Positions 22,729-27,228 of a stretch of 27,228 nt of DNA are shown in pieces. The stretch's first letter is position 1. Every line of letters starts with the position of its first letter. The DNA comes from an uncultured Lachnospiraceae bacterium. Its GTDB lineage: Bacteria; Bacillota; Clostridia; Lachnospirales; Lachnospiraceae. Below the pieces are notes generated by a model. That model did not search any database, was not told where the DNA came from, and saw nothing but the letters and a program-made list of their open reading frames with translations. The position numbers were made by a program, and so were the translations under genes. Location: contig CALDLG010000062.1 in assembly GCA_937910785.1 (NCBI GenBank), positions 1 through 27,228 on the forward strand. The letters run 5' to 3'.

Positions 22729-24084
22729 ATGAAGAAGCTGCTGGAGGTAAGGGAGTTTGACTCAATTATCTGCAATAAAGATTATGAGAACGATGAAAAA
22801 TATAAATATCTGACACGCGGCGACTTCGAACATCTTGTACGGTTTATCCATGCATTTTCCGGTGATGGAGAGAATGCCGATGCGCTGGAATTTATGAGGA
22901 TAGGTTATCGGAGAAATGTTGGCGACGTGATTTCCATTAAGAATTACGTCGGTCTGATTCAGATGGATAACGGACTTCAGATACAGGTGCTGCCCAAAAT
23001 AACATTTGGGGATGAGGATACGGATAACCGGAGGACAAAGAGAACGTTTCTGAAAATGCTTTGCAGCATGAAGGATTTTCCGGGCAGGAGTTTTAAGGAT
23101 GCTTCGCTGAAAGCTGACCGGATGAATTTGTATGAGCTGTTTATCAATATGTATCTGCAGGAAGTGAGGCGGCTTGTCAAGCGTGGAATCAGGTCGGCAT
23201 ATGTCACGCGGGAGGACAATTTGAAATACTTCAAAGGAAAACTCCTCGTAGAACAGCAGATTCGGTCCAACGTGGGACACAGGGAGCGCTTTTACGTTTC
23301 ATTTGAGGAATTCCATCCTGACCGGCCGGAAAACCGGCTTATAAAGGCAACGCTGGAAAAGCTGCGGAAATTGACTGCCAGCGCGGAAAATGCAAAGGAG
23401 ATCAGGCAGCTGCTTACCGCTTTTGAACTGGTGGAGTCTTCCGTAAATTATCAGAAGGACTTTTCAAAAGTAGTGCCGGACAGAAATACGAAGGACTATG
23501 AAATGCTGATGCAGTGGTCCGGCGTTTTCCTGATGAATAAAAGCTTTACGACCTTTTCCGGCTCCGCCACATCGAGAGCCTTGCTTTTTCCGATGGAATC
23601 CGTTTATGAAAGCTATGTGGTCAGACAGATGCGTAAGGTGATGAGTCCGGAAGGATGGGATGTCAGCAGTCAGGATAAGGGGCACTATCTTTTCACGGAG
23701 CCGCGATGTCAGTTTGCTCTAAGACCGGATATCGTTCTGAAACGCGAAGGAAGAAAAGTTATCATGGATACCAAGTGGAAAAATCTGGTGGATAATGAGC
23801 GTATCAACTATGGAATATCTCAGAGCGATATGTACCAGATGTTTGCGTACTCCAGAAAATATGATGCCAGAGAGATATGGCTGCTTTATCCGCTTAATCA
23901 GGAAATGAAGGGCCATGCACCGATTCGGTTTGACAGCGTAAGCCCCGTGAACGGACAAATTGAAACGACAGTCAGACTGCACTTTGTGGATGTGGAAAAT
24001 ATAGAAGAGAGTCTGGAAGCATTACGGGATGCGCTGGAGGAGGCGCCTCTGCCGGCAAAGATACCTGACCGTGAGGCCCTGTAA
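22729..24084 (+). CDS. mcrC: McrC nuclease subunit
   Basis: 451 residues (McrBC 5-methylcytosine restriction component family, PF10117). The N-terminal part (1-130) is the McrB-contact region. The C-terminal part holds a PD-(D/E)xK nuclease core: P333-D334 (LRPDIVL), D347-T-K349 (IMDTKWK) and the following QSDMYQMFAY motif (365-374). All catalytic residues are present, so the enzyme looks intact. The frame is open from GTG 22711, overlapping the mcrB stop, but ATG 22729 with GGGGTGA just upstream starts the protein as MKKLLEVREF and was preferred. The gene lies 14 bp after mcrB and depends on it; the pair should cut DNA carrying modified bases. Confidence 0.93.
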   Translation: MKKLLEVREFDSIICNKDYENDEKYKYLTRGDFEHLVRFIHAFSGDGENADALEFMRIGYRRNVGDVISIKNYVGLIQMDNGLQIQVLPKITFGDEDTDNRRTKRTFLKMLCSMKDFPGRSFKDASLKADRMNLYELFINMYLQEVRRLVKRGIRSAYVTREDNLKYFKGKLLVEQQIRSNVGHRERFYVSFEEFHPDRPENRLIKATLEKLRKLTASAENAKEIRQLLTAFELVESSVNYQKDFSKVVPDRNTKDYEMLMQWSGVFLMNKSFTTFSGSATSRALLFPMESVYESYVVRQMRKVMSPEGWDVSSQDKGHYLFTEPRCQFALRPDIVLKREGRKVIMDTKWKNLVDNERINYGISQSDMYQMFAYSRKYDAREIWLLYPLNQEMKGHAPIRFDSVSPVNGQIETTVRLHFVDVENIEESLEALRDALEEAPLPAKIPDREAL

Positions 24085-24133
24085 TGGTAAAGGTCAAAGC
24101 CCTTTCAGCGCCCTTTATCCGGTCTATATAAAA

Positions 24134-24610
24134 TCAGTCGGTTTTCAGTTTTTTTTCCATAATCTCATAAACCAGCCTGACATCATTTTCCAATTCAAAA
24201 ATACCATGCCCCACCGTCTGATAGCCTCTGTGTTCATATAAGCATACGGCGGGAAGCGAAGCATCTAAAATGGCCGTATTATGATTTTTTCTGATCTCTG
24301 CTTCCAGATGCTCTATAATCTGTGAACCGCAGCCCTGTTTCTGGTATGCCGGCAGCACATATAAACCAGTGATATGATTCCCGTCAAAGCATCCTGTTCC
24401 GATGATTCGTTCATCATTCATCAATACGCCCATATTTCCGGACGCAATGCCTTCCGCAATATGTTCTGTGCTATGATGTCTGCAGAAAAAATCGACCACT
24501 TCCTCAGGATAATATTTAGGATATATTGTTCGGATGGTAGTATGCAAAACATGATGTATCTCATTTGCCATATCGGCAGCTGCGGTGATATATTTCATAT
24601 TTACTCTCAT
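24134..24610 (-). CDS. GNAT family N-acetyltransferase
   Basis: 158 residues, normal for a single-domain GNAT. The acetyl-CoA binding region is clear: HITGLYVLPAYQKQGCGSQI (about 79-98) with the Q-x-x-G-x-G/A phosphate loop, preceded by the IIGTGCFDGN strand and followed by LYEHRGYQTVGHG near the C-terminus. The N-terminal TIRTIYPKYYPEEVVDFFCRHHS is a pattern I associate with uncharacterised clostridial acetyltransferases. The acceptor substrate is unknown. Two starts compete: ATG 24610 has no ribosome binding site, whereas ATG at 24598 (MKYITAA) has GAGAG about 5 bases upstream, so the shorter form may be the true one. The gene is convergent with mcrC, 49 bp apart, and downstream of the membrane protein gene on the same strand. 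Confidence 0.88.
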   Translation of the reverse strand: MRVNMKYITAAADMANEIHHVLHTTIRTIYPKYYPEEVVDFFCRHHSTEHIAEGIASGNMGVLMNDERIIGTGCFDGNHITGLYVLPAYQKQGCGSQIIEHLEAEIRKNHNTAILDASLPAVCLYEHRGYQTVGHGIFELENDVRLVYEIMEKKLKTD

Positions 24611-24611
24611 C

Positions 24612-24629
24612 TGTCTGCTTTAGCAGACA
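24612..24629. repeat. Perfect inverted repeat immediately upstream of the GNAT gene
   Basis: TGTCTGC and GCAGACA (7 bp each) flank the 4-base loop TTTA, ending one or two bases before the upstream GNAT start codon. It is not followed by a T-run on either strand, so it is more likely an operator or leader hairpin than a terminator. Confidence 0.5.
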
Positions 24630-24737
24630 CTCAAATTCAGTAGTTGAATGTGCTTTTCTTTCAAACTTTTCTCCAATAAGCCGTCATTGATTGCCGCGTG
24701 CAATGGGCCGGACAGGGATATCCGCATGTGGACTCTT

Positions 24738-25013
24738 TCACTTTTTCTTTTTAACGAAAGCAATGGAATTGATTAAAATTGAGGCAGCCGTACATGTCCA
24801 TAGTGTTTTAGACATTGCAGGCATAATATCTATCAGCCCCACCCAGTCTTCCCTTACAACTCTGCCGGCTCCATTACTGTAAAAAGCGCATAAAGTCAGA
24901 GCTGTCAGGGATAGACTGACGTAGCTGAACCACCTGGCATCTTTATTCTGAACAGCCCATATAACGGTTAAGAGTGCAAATATAATAGCCCCGGCGCCTG
25001 ATATGATCCACAT
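24738..25013 (-). CDS. Small three-helix membrane protein, function unknown
   Basis: 91 residues with three hydrophobic segments: about 2-21 (IISGAGAIIFALLTVIWAVQ), about 28-46 (FSYVSLSLTALTLCAFYSN) and about 66-86 (MSKTLWTCTAASILINSIAF), ending in a run of lysines. The product would sit in the cytoplasmic membrane. I do not recognise a named family. The gene looks real: AGGAGG lies 7 bases before the ATG, and an extended -10 promoter is upstream. GNAT gene follows on the same strand after about 130 bp, without a clear terminator between them, so the two could share a transcript. Confidence 0.72.
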   Translation of the reverse strand: MWIISGAGAIIFALLTVIWAVQNKDARWFSYVSLSLTALTLCAFYSNGAGRVVREDWVGLIDIMPAMSKTLWTCTAASILINSIAFVKKKK

Positions 25014-25051
25014 AACATTTCCTCCTTGTATAAATTTGATTCATTATTCTG

Positions 25052-25060
25052 ATTATATCA
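25052..25060 (-). promoter_or_regulatory. Extended -10 promoter of the small membrane protein gene
   Basis: On the minus strand TGATATAAT is a perfect -10 (plus 25052-25057) with TGn extension. The -35 position holds only a weak TACAAT. Confidence 0.5.
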
Positions 25061-25134
25061 TACTTTTATAAGTGATTGTATATTATTTATGAATATTTGA
25101 TTGAACCGGCAGTCAGTGGGTAAATAAAAGTCAG

Positions 25135-25169
25135 AAAGGCTCTGTGTGATATTGATATGCAGAGCTTTT
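25135..25169. terminator. Hairpin with flanking T-tracts on both strands
   Basis: AAAGGCTCTG (25135-25144) pairs with CAGAGCTTTT (25160-25169), including one G-U, around a 15-base loop. It is followed by TTTTCTCTT on the plus strand and TTTCTGACTTTTATTT on the minus strand. No gene reads into it from close by in either direction. Confidence 0.5.
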
Positions 25170-25253
25170 CTCTTATGGACATAATGTCTGAGAGCTCATG
25201 AAAAAGAATGAATAGGATGGACTCGCAAGATGGAATCCTACGGCAGATTATTC

Positions 25254-25282
25254 TTGCTGTTATTCGTCATGGCGTATATAAT
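25254..25282 (+). promoter_or_regulatory. Sigma-A-type promoter of the HTH/LytTR/kinase operon
   Basis: TTGCTG (25254-25259), 17-bp spacer, perfect TATAAT (25277-25282), about 35 bp before the HTH start codon. The right arm of an inverted repeat (TCTTGC, 25252-25257) overlaps the -35. Confidence 0.6.
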
Positions 25283-25317
25283 TGAAATAAATATAACGGA
25301 AAGAGGGTAATTACGGT

Positions 25318-25512
25318 ATGGAATATATCTCATGTGCCGAAGCAGCTGAAAAATGGGGAATTTCAGAAAGGCGTGTACAGAAGTTGTGTGAGGGAGAACG
25401 CATATTGGATGTGGTAAAGTTTGGCCGTGTATGGCTGATACCAAAAGATGCGGCAAAGCCTGCTGATGGACGGACGAAAGCGGCAAAGCAGGTGGGAGGC
25501 ATGCATGTATAG
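25318..25512 (+). CDS. Small helix-turn-helix DNA-binding protein
   Basis: 64 residues, a complete MerR/excisionase-like helix-turn-helix: YISCAEAAEKWGISERRVQK (3-22), then LCEGERILDVVKFGRVWLIP, ending PADGRTK. Proteins of this form are very common in Clostridia, usually as the first gene of a small operon, and bind DNA through the winged helix. Their targets are mostly unknown. GAGGG lies about 10 bases before the ATG. The stop codon lies 8 bp inside the LytTR regulator gene, which suggests translational coupling. It may autoregulate the operon through the inverted repeats upstream (inference). Confidence 0.85.
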   Translation: MEYISCAEAAEKWGISERRVQKLCEGERILDVVKFGRVWLIPKDAAKPADGRTKAAKQVGGMHV

Positions 25513-26233
25513 GGTTGGAATCTGTGATGATGATCAGATGTTTTGCTCCCGGATGGAAGAAATGATTTTGTCTTTATCGCAGGAATTACGTCAAAAGATT
25601 GAGGTGGAGGTATGGTTTTCAGGAGAAAGTATCATGCGGGATCTGTCAAGGCAGGAATCGCCGGATATTCTTTTTCTTGACATTGAATTATATCAGCAAA
25701 ACGGCATAGATGTGGGAAATTTTATCCGCCAAAATAACGATTATATAATGCATATTGTTTATGTATCTTCAAAACAGGAATATGCGATGCAGCTTTTCCG
25801 GATACAGCCGATTGATTTTCTGATCAAGCCGGTTTTAAAAGAACAGGTGAAAGAGGTGTTACAGAGAAGTATCCGGCAAAAAGGAAATGATAAAAGCATA
25901 TTTGAATATCAGAAAAACGGCGCGTTTTACAGAATTCTGTGTCAGGAAATTCTATATTTTGTCAGTGACAATAAGAAAGTCAGAATTGTTATGGGGGATA
26001 AAGCAGAGGAATTTTATGGAAAGCTGAAATTACTGATCTGTAATCTGCCGGAGCAGTTTTTAATGATCCACCAGTCCTATATTGTGAATTTAGAGCAGGT
26101 CAGTGAATATTCCTACGAAGCTGTGAAGATGCGAAACGGGGATGTTTTAAATATAAGCAAGCCATACCGTAAAGATGTCAGAAAGAAAATTTTACTGTAT
26201 GAGAAGGAGCGGTCTCATGGAGAACTACTTTAA
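25505..26233 (+). CDS. LytTR family response regulator (AgrA/VirR-like)
   Basis: 242 residues from ATG 25505, chosen because GGGAGG lies 5 bases upstream and the product then starts MYRVGICDDD as REC domains do; the longer frame from 25448 is rejected. REC 1-120: acidic pocket D8-D10, phosphoacceptor D59 (LFLDI), SSK near 88-90 and K108 (FLIKPV). LytTR DNA-binding domain about 135-238 (IFEYQKNGAFYRILCQEILYF, ending with KPYRKDV). Such regulators bind direct repeats upstream of targets, often peptide, bacteriocin or quorum-sensing genes. The gene overlaps the HTH gene by 8 bp and the kinase gene by 17 bp. Confidence 0.93.
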   Translation: MYRVGICDDDQMFCSRMEEMILSLSQELRQKIEVEVWFSGESIMRDLSRQESPDILFLDIELYQQNGIDVGNFIRQNNDYIMHIVYVSSKQEYAMQLFRIQPIDFLIKPVLKEQVKEVLQRSIRQKGNDKSIFEYQKNGAFYRILCQEILYFVSDNKKVRIVMGDKAEEFYGKLKLLICNLPEQFLMIHQSYIVNLEQVSEYSYEAVKMRNGDVLNISKPYRKDVRKKILLYEKERSHGELL

Positions 26234-27228
26234 TTTTTCGATTGCCATTATTGCCATTGGAAATCTTCTTGACTGCATCATACTCGCCAATATGATGAGA
26301 GTTTTTTTGAAAAAGAGAAAATTACATCATAGTGTAATAGGGACTGCCTATGGATTGTTTTATGTTCTTTCCGCCGCGGCTGTTTTCTATTCCTTTATAA
26401 CATGGCAATATTGCGCGTTTTATCTGTTTTTGCTGTTTTTGCTGACTTTCTTTTATGAAGGATCATGGGAAAAAAGGATTTGGGTCGTATTGACATTGGG
26501 CAGTATCAGACTTTCCTGTTTGCTGATGGTGTTTTTGGCAGAGGGGAGAGTTTTTTATGCACCGGAGATCTGTATGGCGGCATTTTTATTTCTTGTATGC
26601 TTTGTGATCATGAGGCGGCTTCCTGTTGCGCAGAATGATGAAGATAAAGGTGAAGCAGATCGTCCGCGGCTGATTTTACTGTTATTGGTTTCTGCAGCAA
26701 GTGCGACTGCTTTGTTTGGTCTGCTTTATGAAACAGAAGTATCAACAATGTTTGCAATCATTTGCTGTGTGTGCGTTTTAATCATTGATTTGAGTGCATT
26801 TTTTCTTTATCATGCGGTTTGTCAGAACGATATACATGTGAAGCAGAGGGACTCATACAGGCATTCGTTGTATTATTATAAAAATCAGATGAAGGTGATC
26901 ATTGAATCCCAAAGCAATATCAGGGCGCTGCGCCATGATATGAAAAATCATTTACTGCATTTAAGCATACAGTTAGAAAATAAAAAATATGAAGATGCTT
27001 TGTGTTATCTGAATGCAATGATGGAAAATATGAAGAGCGATATGGAATATGTTTCAACCGGAAATACAGAGGCGGACTGTCTCTTAAATTACAAAATCCA
27101 GGTTGCTGAAAAAGTATTGAAGAGGGTTGAATATCGGATTCAGATACCGGCTGACTGCGAGTGGAAATCATTTGACTTTAATATTGTCATGGGAAATTTA
27201 TTGGATAATGCACTGGAGGCAGCGCAGG
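26217..27228 (+). CDS. GHKL sensor histidine kinase (AgrC-like), 3' end outside window
   Basis: The frame is open from ATG 26217 to the window edge: 337 codons, no stop. AAGGAG (26204-26209) lies 7 bases upstream. Residues 1-200 contain about six membrane helices, a receptor layout typical of AgrC-like peptide or quorum-sensing kinases. A coiled-coil follows, then the phosphoacceptor motif LRHDMKNH (His240) and the start of the GHKL ATPase domain with N-box NLLDNALEA (327-335). It overlaps the LytTR regulator by 17 bp, so it is its cognate kinase with high likelihood. No peptide precursor or AgrB-like gene is visible before it; these may lie downstream. Codon use is AT-richer than in the left part of the window. 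Confidence 0.9.
   Translation, partial: MENYFNFSIAIIAIGNLLDCIILANMMRVFLKKRKLHHSVIGTAYGLFYVLSAAAVFYSFITWQYCAFYLFLLFLLTFFYEGSWEKRIWVVLTLGSIRLSCLLMVFLAEGRVFYAPEICMAAFLFLVCFVIMRRLPVAQNDEDKGEADRPRLILLLLVSAASATALFGLLYETEVSTMFAIICCVCVLIIDLSAFFLYHAVCQNDIHVKQRDSYRHSLYYYKNQMKVIIESQSNIRALRHDMKNHLLHLSIQLENKKYEDALCYLNAMMENMKSDMEYVSTGNTEADCLLNYKIQVAEKVLKRVEYRIQIPADCEWKSFDFNIVMGNLLDNALEAAQ

Larger units (their letters stand above)
25014..25317. other. Intergenic control region between the membrane protein and the HTH/LytTR operon
   Basis: This 304-bp AT-rich stretch holds no convincing gene. From left to right it contains the minus-strand membrane-protein promoter (TGATATAAT, plus 25052-25060), a bidirectional-looking hairpin with T-tracts (25135-25169), the short palindrome GACATAATGTC (25178-25188), the inverted repeat GCAAGA/TCTTGC (25225-25230 and 25252-25257) and the plus-strand promoter (25254-25282). 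Confidence 0.6.

Noticed and set aside
24084..24134. Intrinsic terminator between mcrC and the GNAT gene
   Set aside because: Only a 5-bp AAAGG/CCTTT pairing is possible, with no T-run after it.

Overview
The window carries dense, mostly single-strand operons with strong AGGAGG-type ribosome binding sites and the gene families of a Gram-positive anaerobe. These include a DegV protein, an AGCS alanine/glycine symporter, TrkA/TrkH, a NimA-like flavoprotein, a SigV/RsiV-type sigma/anti-sigma pair, a clostridial helix-turn-helix (HTH) protein and an AgrA/AgrC-like pair. The best guess is a member of the Clostridia, probably Lachnospiraceae. This is an inference from gene content, because there is no rRNA or other marker. 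I see no tRNA, rRNA, CRISPR array, insertion sequence or prophage gene.

Layout. 1-755: 3' part of a MATE transporter. 819-1706 (-): DegV protein. 1834-3855 (+): chemoreceptor, divergent from degV and tail-to-tail (11-bp overlap) with an AGCS amino-acid symporter at 3845-5143 (-). 5334-10810 (+): a run of small hypothetical, trkA, trkH, NA37-type nucleoid-associated protein and a DUF2974 alpha/beta hydrolase. 10777-11424 (-): class I glutamine-amidotransferase-like hydrolase, overlapping the hydrolase tail-to-tail by 34 bp. 11620-13987 (+): aldo/keto reductase with two 4Fe-4S motifs, an ECF transporter S component and a uridine-kinase-like P-loop protein. 14025-14510 (-): NimA-like flavoprotein, divergent from an S11 D,D-carboxypeptidase (14701-15927, +). 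16193-17536 (+): hemerythrin-REC fusion ending in a clear terminator. 17786-19322 (+): ECF sigma factor and RsiV-like anti-sigma factor behind a likely autoregulated ECF promoter.

The right side is accessory. 19478-24084 (+) is a two-gene McrBC-type modification-dependent restriction system. Its 1078-residue McrB carries an EVE-like N-terminus, an MrcB_N-like region and two modules I cannot assign, ahead of the NTPase. It is followed by a GNAT acetyltransferase and a three-helix membrane protein (both -), then a visibly AT-richer cassette at 25318-27228 (+): small HTH protein, LytTR response regulator and a GHKL sensor kinase cut by the window edge. These three genes overlap and so are probably co-translated.

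Functional themes are amino-acid sensing and uptake, potassium uptake, envelope stress and peptidoglycan (ECF sigma/RsiV, S11 carboxypeptidase), oxygen or NO sensing (hemerythrin-REC), and defence (McrBC). The strongest candidate for something under-described is the multi-reader McrB. The hemerythrin-REC fusion and the amino-acid chemoreceptor/symporter pair come next.
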